DNA of 64,000 nt from Nocardioides luteus (GTDB lineage Bacteria; Actinomycetota; Actinomycetes; Propionibacteriales; Nocardioidaceae). Shown piece after piece: positions 23,432 through 33,143 of the stretch. A program made the translations under genes and the position numbers. The stretch lies in NCBI RefSeq assembly GCF_000960475.2, contig NZ_JZDQ02000005.1:1-64000 (forward strand), written 5' to 3'. A model generated the notes under the pieces. The model did not search any database and was not told where the DNA came from. It saw only the letters and a program-made list of their open reading frames with translations. Each line of letters opens with the position of its first letter. Position 1 is the stretch's first letter.

Positions 23432-26287
23432 GTGACGGATGTGAGCATCTGTCTTCTCGGGCCGCTGCGTGTCACCCGCGCAGGGGAGCCCATCGAGGTC
23501 CCGGGACGACGTCCGCGCACCCTGCTGGCGTTGCTCGCCATGGAGGCCGGCACTCCCGTCTCCGCCGATGTTCTCGCCGACCGGATCTGGGGCGAGGAGC
23601 TCCCCGACAACCCGCGCGGCAGCCTGCACACCTACATCGGGCGGCTGCGTCGCGTGCTCGGCAAGGAGGTCGTACGCCGCGCCGCCGGTGGCTACATCCT
23701 CGATCTGCCCCGCTCCTCGGTGGACGCGCTCGCCTTCATCGACCTGCTCGACGCGGCGCAGGGACCGGAGGCCTATGCGCGGCTCGAGGAGGCCATCGAG
23801 CTGTGGCGCGCCGAGCCGTTCGACGAGTCGGCCGGCGGGTCGCTGGCCGAACGCACCCGGCCGTGGCTGGTCGACCGCTACCTCGCCGCGCTGGAGCGTC
23901 GCGCCGAGCTCGACATCGCCGCCGGCCGGGCGACCAAGGCGGTCGCCGACGTGCGCCGCGTGGTCGGCGACCACCCGCTGCGCGAGTCCCTGTGGGTGGT
24001 GATGCTGGACGCGCTGGATGCCGCGGGACGTACGGCCGAGGCGCTGGAGGCCTATGAGGAGGTCCGCTCCCGGCTGGCCGACGAGCTCGGCGCCGACCCC
24101 GGTGCGGAGCTGCGCGCGACGTTCACCCGGCTGCTGGTCGGCTCCTCGCCGGCCGTCCCGGAGGCGGAGGCCGCGCCGGGGCAGGCGACCGTGCCGGCGC
24201 AGCGGGTCTCCGAGGAGGACCTGATCCCGAGGCAGCTCCCGGCCGACATCCCCAGCTTCTCCGGGCGCGAGGCCGAGCTGCGGCTGCTGGACGCGGTCAC
24301 CGTCTCCCACGACGCCGGCTGGCCGAGCGTGGTCGCCGTGCACGGCATCGGGGCGGTGGGCAAGACCGCGTTCGCGGTGCACTGGGCGCGCACCCGGACC
24401 GAGCACTTCCCCGACGGCCAGCTCTTCATCGACCTGCGCGGCTTCGGGCCGGGCGAGCCGCTCTCGCACGCCCAGGCGCTCACGACCCTGCTGATCGGGC
24501 TCGGCGTCGACGTCGCCTCGGTGCCGGCCGAGGTGGACGCGGCATCCGCCCTGCTGCGTACGACCCTCGCGCAGCGGCGCATGCTCCTCGTGCTCGACAA
24601 CGCTCGCGACTCCGCGCACGTGCGGCCGCTGCTGCCGGGTGGTGACTCGCTGGTGCTGGTGACCAGCCGTAGCCAGCTGCGCGGCCTGGCCACCCGGGAG
24701 GGGGCCCGGCGGCTCGCGCTGGACACGCTGGCCCCGGAGGAGTCGGTGGCCTTCCTCCGGCAGCGGCTGATCGACCGGCCGGCGGACGAGGAGGACGTAC
24801 GCGCCCTCGCGGAGCGGTGCGGACACCTGCCGCTCGCGCTCGCCGTCGCGGCCGAGCGGTGCAGCCGCTACCCGGATCTGCCGCTGACCGACCTGCTGGC
24901 CGAGCTCGACGGCGAGACCAGCCGGCTGGCCGCGCTCGAGGCGCCGCTCGATCCCATCTCCGACCTGCGCGCGGTCTTCTCCTGGTCCTACGACTCCCTC
25001 GACGAGGAGTCGCGGCGTGCCTTCCGGCTCCTCGGCCTCCGCCCCGGCCACGAGATCGGCATGCCCGCGATGGCGGCGCTCTTCGCCGTCGACATCGCCA
25101 CCGCCCGGCGCCTGGTCGACAAGCTCGTCGACGCCAACCTGGTCCGTGAGCACCGCCCGGGCCGTTTCGTGCTCCACGACCTGATCCGCGACTACGCCCT
25201 GGAGATGGGCTCCGCGGAGGAGTCCGGTGAGGCGATGCTGCGGGTCGTGAGCTGGTACACCCACTCGCTGGTCGCGGCCTCCGAGGCCGGCGGTCGCCAC
25301 TTCCGGCTGATGAGCCTCGACCCCGTCGTCGACGGGGTCACGCCGTTGAGCTTCGCCACGGCGCAGCAGGCCCGCGCCTGGGGAGACCGGGAGTGGCTGA
25401 CCATGGGGAGCGCCGTACGCCTCGCCGTGCGCGCCGAGCTGCTCGGCCCCGCCTACCAGCTGGTCAACAAGATGTTCACCCTCTCGATGCGGCACCCACC
25501 CGCCGAGATGCTGCCCCTCCAGGAGCTCGGTCTCGACGCCGCCCTCCGCGCCGGTCAGCAGGTCGACGCCGCCTACATCCGCAACCAGGTCGGGATCAGC
25601 CGCGCGCGGGCCGGCGACCTGAGCCGGGCGATCTCGGACTTCCGTGGCGCTGCCGCGGTGTTCCGTGAGGCCGGCACCGCCGCCGGCCTGGAGATGGCGC
25701 TGTCCAACTGCGGCCAGGCGCTGAGCATGATCGGGTCCCTCGACGAAGCTGTCGCGGTCCTCGAGGAGGCGTACGCCGTCGCGGACGCGGCCGGGATGGA
25801 CGACCGTGCCCGCGGCAGTCTGATCGGGCTGGCCGAGGTCTATGTCCGGATGGAGCGCTACGAGGACGCCGTGCGGCTGATCGAGGAGGAAATCGGTCAC
25901 GGGCCGGTCGACGTCGACTCCTCCGCCTCGCCCCGGCTGACCCTGGTCGACGCGCTGATCGGCCTGGGCCGCTACACCGACGCCGAGACCCACCTCCGCC
26001 CGGAGCTCGCCCACCACCTCGAGGAGCGCAACCGGTGGGGCGAGGCCAACATCCTCGTACGCCGCGCCGTGATCGAGCGCGAGACCGACCGGGTCGCCCA
26101 GGCCCGGGCGACGCTCCATGAGGTGGTCGCGATCCTCGACGAGGTGGGGGAGCTCGACCGCACCGCGCTGACCCGGGAGCGGGTCGAGGAGCTGCTCGCC
26201 AGCGTCGGCTCCTCGGCATCGGAGGGCCGGGACGTCGACGCATCGGCCGCCCAGGGGTTGGGCGGCGGCGTAGCGTTGCGTCCGTGA
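23432..26287 (+). CDS. SARP/AfsR-type regulator with NB-ARC ATPase and TPR domains
   Basis: This is a 951-residue transcription activator of the AfsR architecture. The N-terminal OmpR-like winged helix spans about 1-95 (SLHTYIGRLRRVLG is the recognition region) and the BTAD all-helical domain about 98-245. An NB-ARC ATPase follows with Walker A GIGAVGKTA near 304 and Walker B LLVLDNAR. The C-terminal third is TPR-like. Start GTG 23432 is set by the domain boundary. Its stop overlaps the start of the MoxR-like ATPase gene (GTGA). Such regulators usually control secondary metabolism, but none is present here. Confidence 0.9.
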   Translation: MTDVSICLLGPLRVTRAGEPIEVPGRRPRTLLALLAMEAGTPVSADVLADRIWGEELPDNPRGSLHTYIGRLRRVLGKEVVRRAAGGYILDLPRSSVDALAFIDLLDAAQGPEAYARLEEAIELWRAEPFDESAGGSLAERTRPWLVDRYLAALERRAELDIAAGRATKAVADVRRVVGDHPLRESLWVVMLDALDAAGRTAEALEAYEEVRSRLADELGADPGAELRATFTRLLVGSSPAVPEAEAAPGQATVPAQRVSEEDLIPRQLPADIPSFSGREAELRLLDAVTVSHDAGWPSVVAVHGIGAVGKTAFAVHWARTRTEHFPDGQLFIDLRGFGPGEPLSHAQALTTLLIGLGVDVASVPAEVDAASALLRTTLAQRRMLLVLDNARDSAHVRPLLPGGDSLVLVTSRSQLRGLATREGARRLALDTLAPEESVAFLRQRLIDRPADEEDVRALAERCGHLPLALAVAAERCSRYPDLPLTDLLAELDGETSRLAALEAPLDPISDLRAVFSWSYDSLDEESRRAFRLLGLRPGHEIGMPAMAALFAVDIATARRLVDKLVDANLVREHRPGRFVLHDLIRDYALEMGSAEESGEAMLRVVSWYTHSLVAASEAGGRHFRLMSLDPVVDGVTPLSFATAQQARAWGDREWLTMGSAVRLAVRAELLGPAYQLVNKMFTLSMRHPPAEMLPLQELGLDAALRAGQQVDAAYIRNQVGISRARAGDLSRAISDFRGAAAVFREAGTAAGLEMALSNCGQALSMIGSLDEAVAVLEEAYAVADAAGMDDRARGSLIGLAEVYVRMERYEDAVRLIEEEIGHGPVDVDSSASPRLTLVDALIGLGRYTDAETHLRPELAHHLEERNRWGEANILVRRAVIERETDRVAQARATLHEVVAILDEVGELDRTALTRERVEELLASVGSSASEGRDVDASAAQGLGGGVALRP

Positions 26288-27687
26288 CTGCCGCACCCAC
26301 GATCAGCACCCTGGGCCAGCTCCGCGCGAGTGGCCATGTGTTCAAGTCGCTCCGCGAGGAGATCCGCGACAACCTGCTGGCCAAGCTGGCAGCCGGAGAG
26401 GACCCCTGGCCCGGGCTGCACGGGCTGGAGGACACCGTCATCCCGCAGCTCGAACGTGCCCTGATCGCCGGGCACGACGTCGTCCTGCTCGGCGAGCGCG
26501 GCCAGGGCAAGACCAGGCTGCTGCGTACGTTGGTGGGGTTGCTCGACGAGTGGACCCCGGTCATCGAGGGGTCCGAGCTCGGTGAGCACCCCTACGAGCC
26601 GGTCTCGGTCGGCTCCCAGCGGCTGGCGGCGACCGCCGGTGACGCGCTGCCGGTCGCGTGGAAGCACCGCTCCGAGCGCTACGCGGAGAAGCTGGCCACC
26701 CCCGACACCTCGGTCGCCGACCTGATCGGCGACGTCGACCCGATGAAGGTCGCCGAGGGGCGCTCGCTGGGCGACCCGGAGACGATCCACTTCGGCCTGA
26801 TCCCACGCTCCCACCGCGGCATCGTCGCGATCAACGAGCTGCCCGACCTGGCCGAGCGGATCCAGGTGGCGATGCTCAACGTGATGGAGGAGCGCGACAT
26901 CCAGATCCGTGGCTACGTGCTGCGGCTGCCGCTCGATCTCCTGGTCGTGGCCTCGGCGAACCCGGAGGACTACACCAACCGCGGCCGGATCATCACGCCG
27001 TTGAAGGACCGTTTCGGCGCCGAGATCCGCACCCACTACCCGCGCGAGCTCGCCGCGGAGATGGCGGTCATCCGGCAGGAGGCCGCGCTGGTCGCCGACG
27101 TACCCGACCATCTGCTCGAGATTCTCGCCGTCTTCACCCGCCACCTGCGTGCATCCTCTGCGGTCGACCAGCGTTCCGGCGTCTCGGCGCGCTTCTCGAT
27201 CGCGGGCGCCGAGACGGTCGCCGCCGCGGCGCTGCACCGCGCCACCGTGGCGGGCGAGCCCGAAGCGGTCGCTCGTCTCGTCGACATCGAGACCGCCGTC
27301 GAGGTGCTCTCCGGCAAGATCGAGTTCGAGTCCGGCGAGGAGGGCCGTGAGGCCGAGATCCTCACCCACCTGCTGCGTACGGCCATCGCCGAGACCGTCC
27401 GCAAGTCCTTCCGGGGCCTCGACTTCGCGCTGCTCATCGACGCCATCGAGGACGGCCGCATGGTCACCACCGGCACCAAGGTCTCCGCCCGCGCCTTCCT
27501 GGAGGGCCTCCCCGTCCTGGGCGAGTCCGACCTCTACGACCAGATCGGCGACCGCGTCTACGAGGCCACCGGCGGCCCCCAGAACGACGGCCAGCTGGCC
27601 AGCGCCATCGAGCTCGCCCTGGAGGGCCTGTTCCTGGCCAGAAAGATCGGCAAGGACACGGCAGATGGCGAGACGATCTATGGCTGA
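26284..27687 (+). CDS. MoxR/ChlI-like AAA+ ATPase
   Basis: This is a 467-residue AAA+ protein related to magnesium-chelatase subunit I and MoxR. Walker A is LLGERGQGKTRLL (near residue 70), Walker B lies near IVAINELPDLAERIQ, and the sensor region VVASANPEDYTNRGR matches the chelatase family. It should form a hexameric ring that remodels a target through the downstream VWA protein. GTG 26284 overlaps the SARP gene stop. No cobalamin or chlorophyll gene is nearby, so a chelatase role is unlikely. Confidence 0.9.
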   Translation: MTAAPTISTLGQLRASGHVFKSLREEIRDNLLAKLAAGEDPWPGLHGLEDTVIPQLERALIAGHDVVLLGERGQGKTRLLRTLVGLLDEWTPVIEGSELGEHPYEPVSVGSQRLAATAGDALPVAWKHRSERYAEKLATPDTSVADLIGDVDPMKVAEGRSLGDPETIHFGLIPRSHRGIVAINELPDLAERIQVAMLNVMEERDIQIRGYVLRLPLDLLVVASANPEDYTNRGRIITPLKDRFGAEIRTHYPRELAAEMAVIRQEAALVADVPDHLLEILAVFTRHLRASSAVDQRSGVSARFSIAGAETVAAAALHRATVAGEPEAVARLVDIETAVEVLSGKIEFESGEEGREAEILTHLLRTAIAETVRKSFRGLDFALLIDAIEDGRMVTTGTKVSARAFLEGLPVLGESDLYDQIGDRVYEATGGPQNDGQLASAIELALEGLFLARKIGKDTADGETIYG

Positions 27688-27708
27688 GCCGGGAGGCGTC
27701 AGCCGCGG

Positions 27709-27777
27709 GTAACACGTCGTTCGTAGGACTACTCGCCCTATCAGAACGACCGGATAGACCTACGAACAGGGTGTTAC
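27709..27777 (+). promoter_or_regulatory. Structured element with overlapping alternative dyads upstream of the VWA gene
   Basis: Outer arms GTAACAC (27709) and GTGTTAC (27771), and inner arms GTTCGTAGG (27719) and CCTACGAAC (27759), form a long stem with an internal loop. CTATC/GATAG pairs inside it. GTCGTTC (27716) can alternatively pair with GAACGAC (27744), which would disrupt the inner stem. It occupies the whole leader before the VWA gene. It could be an attenuator, a cis-RNA element or an operator. Confidence 0.55.
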
Positions 27778-27797
27778 ACGCGTTGAGGAGCACCACG

Positions 27798-29813
27798 ATG
27801 AGCCGCTACAAGAAGTACGCCGGGGGCGACCCGCTCGCTCCGCCGGTCGACATCGCCGAGGCGCTGGACGCGATCGGCGAGGACGTGATGTCCGGCTACT
27901 CGCCCGAGCGCGCGATGCGGGAGTTCCTGCGGCGCGGGGGACAGGACCAGCGCGGGCTCGACGACCTCGCCCGGCAGGTCGCCGAGAGGCGCCGCGAGCT
28001 GCTGCAGCGCCACAACCTCGACGGCACGCTCCAGCAGGTGCGTGAGCTGCTGGACAAGGCGGTGCTCGAGGAGCGCAAGCAGCTGGCCCGTGACGTCACC
28101 ATGGACGACGGCGATCGCGCGTTCCGGGAGATGCAGATCGACAACCTCTCGCCGAACACCGCGGCGGCGGTCAGCGAGCTCTCCTCCTACGACTGGGCAT
28201 CGCGCGAGGCTCGTGAGGCCTACGAGGAGATCAAGGACCTGCTCGGCCGCGAGATCCTCGACCAGCGGTTCGCCGGGATGAAGCAGGCGCTCGAAGGGGC
28301 CACCGACGAGGACCGCGAGGCGATCGCGGAGATGCTGCGCGACCTCAACGCGCTCCTCGACAAGCACAACCGCGGTGAGGACACCGACGCCGACTTCGAC
28401 GAGTTCATGGCCAAGCACGGCCAGTACTTCCCCGAGAACCCGCAGAACATCGACGAGCTGCTCGACACCCTCGCGCAGCGCTCGGCGGCCGCCCAGCGGA
28501 TGCTGAACTCGATGTCGGCCGAGCAGCGGCGCGAGCTGATGGAGCTCTCCGCGCAGGCGTTCGGTTCGCCCGCGCTGATGGAGCAGATGGCGCAGCTCGA
28601 TGCCAACCTGCAGGCGGCGCGGCCCGGCGAGGACTGGTACGGCTCCGAGGAGTTCGGCGGCGGTGAGGGCCTCGGTCTCGGCGACGGCACCGGCGTGCTG
28701 CAGGACATCGCCGAGCTCGACCAGCTCTCCGAGCAGCTCCAGCAGTCCTACGCCGGGAGCCGGCTCGACGACATCGACCTCGACGCGCTCTCCCGCCAGC
28801 TCGGCGACCAGGCCGCGGTCGACGCGCGCACCCTGCAGGAGCTCGAGCAGGCGCTGCGCGACTCCGGCCAGCTTGAACGCGGCTCCGACGGCGATCTGCG
28901 GCTGACCCCGAAGGCGATGCGCCAGCTCGGCAAGGCCCTGCTCCGCGACGTCGCGAAGCGGCTCTCCGGCCGACAGGGCGAACGCGACCTGCAGCGCGCC
29001 GGTGCGGCGGGCGACCTCTCCGGCTCCTCACGGCCCTGGGCCTTCGGCGACACGGAACCCTGGGACGTACCTCGCACGATCACGAACGCCGTCATCCGTG
29101 AGGTCGGCGAGGGCCGCCGCGGCCCGGGTGTCCGGCTGACCGTCGACGACATCGAGGTGCAGGAGACGGAGGCGCGTACGCAGGCAGCGGTCGCCCTCCT
29201 GGTCGACACCAGCTTCTCGATGGCGATGGATGGCCGCTGGGTGCCGATGAAGCGCACCGCGCTGGCCCTGCACACCCTGATCCGGAGCCGTTTCCGCAAC
29301 GACGACCTGCAGCTGATCTCGTTCGGGCGCTACGCCCAGACGATGGAGATCGAGAAGCTCACCGCCCTCGACGCGATCTGGGACAAGGGCACCAACCTGC
29401 ACCACGCGCTGCTGCTGGCCAACCGGCACTTCCGCAAGCACCCCGGTGCCCAGCCGGTGCTCCTGATCGTGACCGACGGCGAGCCCACCGCCCACCTGGA
29501 GCCCGGCGGCGACGTCTGGTTCTCCTACCCGCCGCACCCGGTGACGATCGCGCGGTCCGTCGAGGAGCTGGAGAACTCCCGGCGCCTCGGCGCCCAGACG
29601 ACCTTCTTCCGCCTCGGCGACGATCCCGGCCTGGCCCGCTTCATCGACTCCATGGCCCGCCGGGTCGAGGGGCGCGTCGTCGCGCCCGAGCTGGACGACC
29701 TCGGTGCCGCCGTGGTCGGCTCCTATCTGGGCGACAGGACGGCGCGGCGTACGTCGAACTCCTACGGCGGCTATCCGGACGCGTTCGGGGGTCGTGGCTG
29801 GTGGGCCGGCTGA
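27798..29813 (+). CDS. VWA-domain protein partnered with the MoxR-like ATPase
   Basis: This is a 671-residue, probably cytosolic protein. The first two thirds are acidic and helical. The C-terminal von Willebrand A domain (about residues 455-640) has the metal site DTSFS in VALLVDTSFSMAM and a later VTDGEPTAHL. Pairing of a MoxR-type ATPase with a VWA protein is a widespread chaperone module for metal insertion or complex assembly. ATG 27798 with GAGGAG seven bases upstream is preferred over an earlier GTG at 27771. The target is not evident. Confidence 0.88.
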   Translation: MSRYKKYAGGDPLAPPVDIAEALDAIGEDVMSGYSPERAMREFLRRGGQDQRGLDDLARQVAERRRELLQRHNLDGTLQQVRELLDKAVLEERKQLARDVTMDDGDRAFREMQIDNLSPNTAAAVSELSSYDWASREAREAYEEIKDLLGREILDQRFAGMKQALEGATDEDREAIAEMLRDLNALLDKHNRGEDTDADFDEFMAKHGQYFPENPQNIDELLDTLAQRSAAAQRMLNSMSAEQRRELMELSAQAFGSPALMEQMAQLDANLQAARPGEDWYGSEEFGGGEGLGLGDGTGVLQDIAELDQLSEQLQQSYAGSRLDDIDLDALSRQLGDQAAVDARTLQELEQALRDSGQLERGSDGDLRLTPKAMRQLGKALLRDVAKRLSGRQGERDLQRAGAAGDLSGSSRPWAFGDTEPWDVPRTITNAVIREVGEGRRGPGVRLTVDDIEVQETEARTQAAVALLVDTSFSMAMDGRWVPMKRTALALHTLIRSRFRNDDLQLISFGRYAQTMEIEKLTALDAIWDKGTNLHHALLLANRHFRKHPGAQPVLLIVTDGEPTAHLEPGGDVWFSYPPHPVTIARSVEELENSRRLGAQTTFFRLGDDPGLARFIDSMARRVEGRVVAPELDDLGAAVVGSYLGDRTARRTSNSYGGYPDAFGGRGWWAG

Positions 29814-29825
29814 GCGGCTGTGAAC

Positions 29826-29849
29826 GCTCACCGAGTTAACTCGGTGAGC
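29826..29849. terminator. Perfect 24-bp palindrome between the VWA and TSUP genes
   Basis: GCTCACCGAGTT is followed immediately by its exact reverse complement AACTCGGTGAGC, flanked by weaker GCGGC/GCCGC pairing. It begins 13 bases after the VWA stop and ends 23 bases before the next start. A terminator or an operator for the downstream transporter gene are both possible. Confidence 0.55.
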
Positions 29850-29872
29850 ATCCGGCCGCGTAGCCTGCGCTC

Positions 29873-30652
29873 GTGCCCGAGGAGACGCTGAACGTACTTG
29901 CCCTTCTCGCCCTCGCGGCGCTGGCCGCCGGCTACGTGGACGCGGTGGTCGGCGGGGGCGGGCTGATCCAGCTGCCGGCGCTGCTGCTGTTCATGCCCGG
30001 TGCCGCGCCGGTGCAGATCCTGGCGACCAACAAGCTGGCCTCGGTCTTCGGCACCTCGATCAGCGCCGCGACCTACTACCGGCGGGTGGGGCCGGACCCG
30101 AAGACCTTCGTCCCGCTGATGATCCTCGCGTTCGCGGGCTCTGCTCTGGGGGCGGGGGTGGCGTCGTACCTGCCGGCGGAGGTCTTCGAGCCGATCGTCC
30201 TGGTCGCGCTGATCCTCGTCGGTGCGTGGGTGCTCTTCAAGCCGTCGCTGGGGGAGGCGACCGAGCTGAGGTACGACGGTCACCGGCACCTGATCGGGGC
30301 GATGGTGGTCGGGTTCGCGGTCGGCTTCTACGACGGCGCCCTCGGCCCCGGGACCGGCAGCTTCCTGGTGATCGGCCTCGTCGGCCTCCTCGGCTACTCC
30401 TTCCTCGAGGCGAGCGCGAAGGCGAAGATGGCCAACGTCGCCACCAACCTCGCCGCCCTGGTCGTCTTCGTGCCGCAGGGCGCGGTGCTGTGGAAGACCG
30501 GCCTGGTGATGGGCGTGTGCAACCTGATCGGTGGCTACCTCGGGGCACGGACGGCGGTGGCGAAGGGCGCGGGGTTCGTACGTGTCTTCTTCATCGTCGT
30601 GGTCGCCGGGTTCATCGTCCGCATCGGCGGCAGCGTGCTCGGGATCTGGTGA
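29873..30652 (+). CDS. TSUP/TauE-SafE family membrane transporter
   Basis: This is a 259-residue, eight-helix membrane protein of the TauE/SafE sulfite/sulfonate exporter family. The duplicated half-motifs GYVDAVVGGGGLIQLPAL and VGFYDGALGPGTGSFL are diagnostic. GTG 29873 is the start. The substrate is unknown: sulfite, sulfoacetate and other anions occur in the family. The YigZ gene follows after one base, so both are probably one transcript. Confidence 0.88.
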   Translation: MPEETLNVLALLALAALAAGYVDAVVGGGGLIQLPALLLFMPGAAPVQILATNKLASVFGTSISAATYYRRVGPDPKTFVPLMILAFAGSALGAGVASYLPAEVFEPIVLVALILVGAWVLFKPSLGEATELRYDGHRHLIGAMVVGFAVGFYDGALGPGTGSFLVIGLVGLLGYSFLEASAKAKMANVATNLAALVVFVPQGAVLWKTGLVMGVCNLIGGYLGARTAVAKGAGFVRVFFIVVVAGFIVRIGGSVLGIW

Positions 30653-30653
30653 G

Positions 30654-31283
30654 ATGATCGGATACCTCACCATCGCCCGCGACGGCGCCGCCGAGATCGA
30701 GGAGAAGCGCTCGCGGTTCCTGTGCACCCTCGCCCGGGTCGAGAGCGAGGGCGACGCCCGGGAGGTGGTCGAGCGGCTGCGCCGACAGCACTGGGACGCC
30801 CGCCACACCTGCTCCGCCTTCCGGATCGGTCCGCCGCCGCAGCCGGTCGAGCGCTCCAACGACGACGGCGAGCCCGCCGGCACCGCCGGCGCCCCGATGC
30901 TCGAGGTCCTTCGCGGCGCTGGGGTCTCGGACACCGTCGCCGTGGTGACCCGCTGGTTCGGCGGGACGCTGCTCGGCGCGGGCGGTCTCGTCCGGGCCTA
31001 CTCCGACGCCGTCCGGACCGCGCTGGGCGAGGTCGGGACGCTCCGGCGAGAGCTCGTCCGGGAGTATTCGATCGAGGCCCCGTACGACGCCGCCGGCCGC
31101 CTCGAGACCGACCTGCGATCCTCCGGCGTGGCCGTCCTCGACACCGCCTACGGCGCCGCCGTGACCCTGCGGATCGGGGCCCCGCCAGCCCAGGAGAAAC
31201 GCCTCGAAGCGCTCGTCGCGGAGCTCACCGCGGGTGCGTCTGTGCTGGTCCCGGGCACGGACCAGTGGGTCGACCTTCCCTGA
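30654..31283 (+). CDS. YigZ/IMPACT family protein
   Basis: This is a 209-residue member of the YigZ/IMPACT family, whose eukaryotic relative IMPACT competes for GCN1. The N-terminal domain has IEEKRSRFLCTLARV, DARHTCSAFR and DDGEPAGTAGAPMLEVL followed by VVTRWFGGTLLGAGGLVRAY, all hallmarks. A ferredoxin-like C-terminal domain follows. Its bacterial role is not settled. ATG 30654 is one base after the transporter stop. Confidence 0.9.
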   Translation: MIGYLTIARDGAAEIEEKRSRFLCTLARVESEGDAREVVERLRRQHWDARHTCSAFRIGPPPQPVERSNDDGEPAGTAGAPMLEVLRGAGVSDTVAVVTRWFGGTLLGAGGLVRAYSDAVRTALGEVGTLRRELVREYSIEAPYDAAGRLETDLRSSGVAVLDTAYGAAVTLRIGAPPAQEKRLEALVAELTAGASVLVPGTDQWVDLP

Positions 31284-31302
31284 CGTTTGGGAGAATGGGT
31301 GG

Positions 31303-32319
31303 GTGAGCGACCATAGCGAGACGCCCGTGGAACTCCCTACCGGATGGACGACGAAGGTCCCCGACCTCGACGATCTACCCGCTCTTCTGAGGCTCCGAGC
31401 AGCCGACAAGACACCCTTCGAAGGGTCTGGAAAGGTCGACGCGGACGCCATCACCGGCGAGATCGCCGGCCCCGCCTCCTGGACCCGCCAGCAGCTCGTC
31501 GCGATCGACCCCGAGGGCGACATCCGCGCCTGGGCCATCGCCCACGATCGCGCCGCCGGACGCACCCTCGTCTACCTCTACGTCGACCGGACCGTCACCC
31601 AGGCGGCCGAGGTCGCGGCCGGGCTCTACGCCTGGCTCGAGGAGCAGGGCCGGGCGATGGCCGAGCTGCGCGGCATCACCGAGTCCCACCTCGACGCCAG
31701 CCCGTTCGCCGACGACACCGTGCAGCGTGAGTGGCTGGCGGCGGCCGAGTTCACCAACAGGCGCACCTGGCTGCACATGAGCCGCCCGGTGCTGCCCGAC
31801 GAGACCGTGCCCCCGCTCCGCGAGGGCGTGACCATCCGGCCGGTCGAGACCCACGAGAACGGGATGCCCGTCGCAGCCGACCTGCAGACGGTCCACCAGA
31901 CCCTCGAGGAGTCCTTCCAGGACCACTTCAACTCCTACCGGGAGAGCTTCCCGGAGTTCGTACAGCGCCTCCGCGAGGACCCCGGCCACCGCTGGGACCA
32001 CTGGTGGCTCGCGTACGTCGACACGCCTGAGGGTGAGCTGCCGGCCGGCTCGCTGGTCGCCTCGGTGCTACCCGCCAACGCGGCCGGGGTCGAGGGGACC
32101 TACGTCGAGTACATCGGCGTCAACCGCAACGCCCGCGGCCGCGGGGTGGCCAAGGGGCTGCTCCACGCCGTCATCGGCGACGCGATCGAGCGCGGCCGGG
32201 ACCGGGTTTCGCTCGAGGTCGACGCCGACAGCCCGACCGGGGCCGACGGGCTCTACAAGTCGATGGGCTGGGTGACCGACTACGTCACCGAGTCCTGGCA
32301 CAAGGACGTCACCGTCTGA
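31303..32319 (+). CDS. Tandem GNAT acetyltransferase (mycothiol-synthase-like layout)
   Basis: This is a 338-residue protein with two GNAT domains. The second is the more complete: YVEYIGVNRNARGRGVAKGL is the acetyl-CoA loop, followed by LEVDADSPTGADGLYKSMGW. The double-GNAT layout resembles MshD but the identity as mycothiol synthase is not supported strongly enough to use the symbol; many actinobacterial paralogues exist. GTG 31303 follows the YigZ gene by 19 bases. Confidence 0.82.
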   Translation: MSDHSETPVELPTGWTTKVPDLDDLPALLRLRAADKTPFEGSGKVDADAITGEIAGPASWTRQQLVAIDPEGDIRAWAIAHDRAAGRTLVYLYVDRTVTQAAEVAAGLYAWLEEQGRAMAELRGITESHLDASPFADDTVQREWLAAAEFTNRRTWLHMSRPVLPDETVPPLREGVTIRPVETHENGMPVAADLQTVHQTLEESFQDHFNSYRESFPEFVQRLREDPGHRWDHWWLAYVDTPEGELPAGSLVASVLPANAAGVEGTYVEYIGVNRNARGRGVAKGLLHAVIGDAIERGRDRVSLEVDADSPTGADGLYKSMGWVTDYVTESWHKDVTV

Positions 32320-32330
32320 TTGGCTGACGA

Positions 32331-33134
32331 TCAGGCGCCGACGTCGGGGAGCTTGAGGTCCAGCGTCGGCGCCTCGGTGCCGCCGTCGACCTCGAGCAGC
32401 TTCCCGGTGACGAACTGTCCGGCCCGCGAGGTCAGGTAGACCGCCGCGGCGGCGATGTCCTCCGCCTCTCCGATCCGTCCGAGCGGAGTCTTCGCCTCGA
32501 TCTCGCCGCGCATGGTCTCGTCGCCGGCGACGAACTCGAGGGCGCTGGTCAGCACCGATCCCACGAAGATGCCGTTCACCCGGATCCGCGGTGCCAGGTC
32601 GGTCGCGGCCAGCCTGGTCCAGTGCGCCAGCGCCGCCTTCGCGGTCCCGTAGGCGAGATAGCCGCGCCCGGCGGTCCGTCCCATCATCGAGCTGATCGAC
32701 ACCACCGACTGCTGCCCGTCCGGGCTCTTCACCATGTACGGCACCGCCGCCCGCGTCAGCGCGTGCGCCGTGGTCACGTTGAAGTGGAAGGCCTCCTCGA
32801 GATAGGCCTCGTCGGTGTCGAGGAACGTGTTCGGGATCGTCCCGCCGACGTTGTTGACCACGATGTCGAGACGCCCGAACTCCTCGTACGCCTGCTCCGC
32901 CAGCCCCGCCGTCGCAGCCGTGTCGGCCAGGTCCGCCGGCACCACCAGTGCCCGCCGCCCCGCCGCCTCGACCTTCTCGGCGACCTCGCGGAGCTGCCGC
33001 TCCGTCCGCGACGCGATCACCACGTCCGCCCCGGCCTCCGCCAGCGCCACCGCCGTCGCCGCCCCGATCCCGCGTCCCGCCCCCGTCACGACCGCCACGT
33101 GGTCGGTCAATCTGAACCGTTCGAGAATGCTCAT
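32331..33134 (-). CDS. Short-chain dehydrogenase/reductase
   Basis: This is a classical SDR oxidoreductase of 267 residues. The NAD(P) motif TGAGRGIG is at 17-24, the NNVGG motif at 94-98, and the catalytic residues are Ser148 or Ser149, Tyr162 and Lys166 (YGTAKAAL). The Arg after the first strand (SRTERQL) suggests NADP. The substrate is unknown; lipid or steroid catabolic SDRs look similar. Its Shine-Dalgarno (GGAGG) is the last unique sequence before repeat array C, which forms its entire upstream leader. Confidence 0.9.
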   Translation of the reverse strand: MSILERFRLTDHVAVVTGAGRGIGAATAVALAEAGADVVIASRTERQLREVAEKVEAAGRRALVVPADLADTAATAGLAEQAYEEFGRLDIVVNNVGGTIPNTFLDTDEAYLEEAFHFNVTTAHALTRAAVPYMVKSPDGQQSVVSISSMMGRTAGRGYLAYGTAKAALAHWTRLAATDLAPRIRVNGIFVGSVLTSALEFVAGDETMRGEIEAKTPLGRIGEAEDIAAAAVYLTSRAGQFVTGKLLEVDGGTEAPTLDLKLPDVGA

Positions 33135-33143
33135 CCGTTTCCT

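Noticed and set aside
26284..29813. Magnesium or cobalt chelatase
   Set aside because: The ATPase and VWA protein look like chelatase subunits, but there is no large catalytic chelatase subunit and no tetrapyrrole gene nearby; a MoxR-VWA chaperone module fits better.
31303..32319. mshD (mycothiol synthase)
   Set aside because: The two-GNAT layout is compatible, but no motif specific to MshD could be confirmed and paralogues are common, so no symbol was given.
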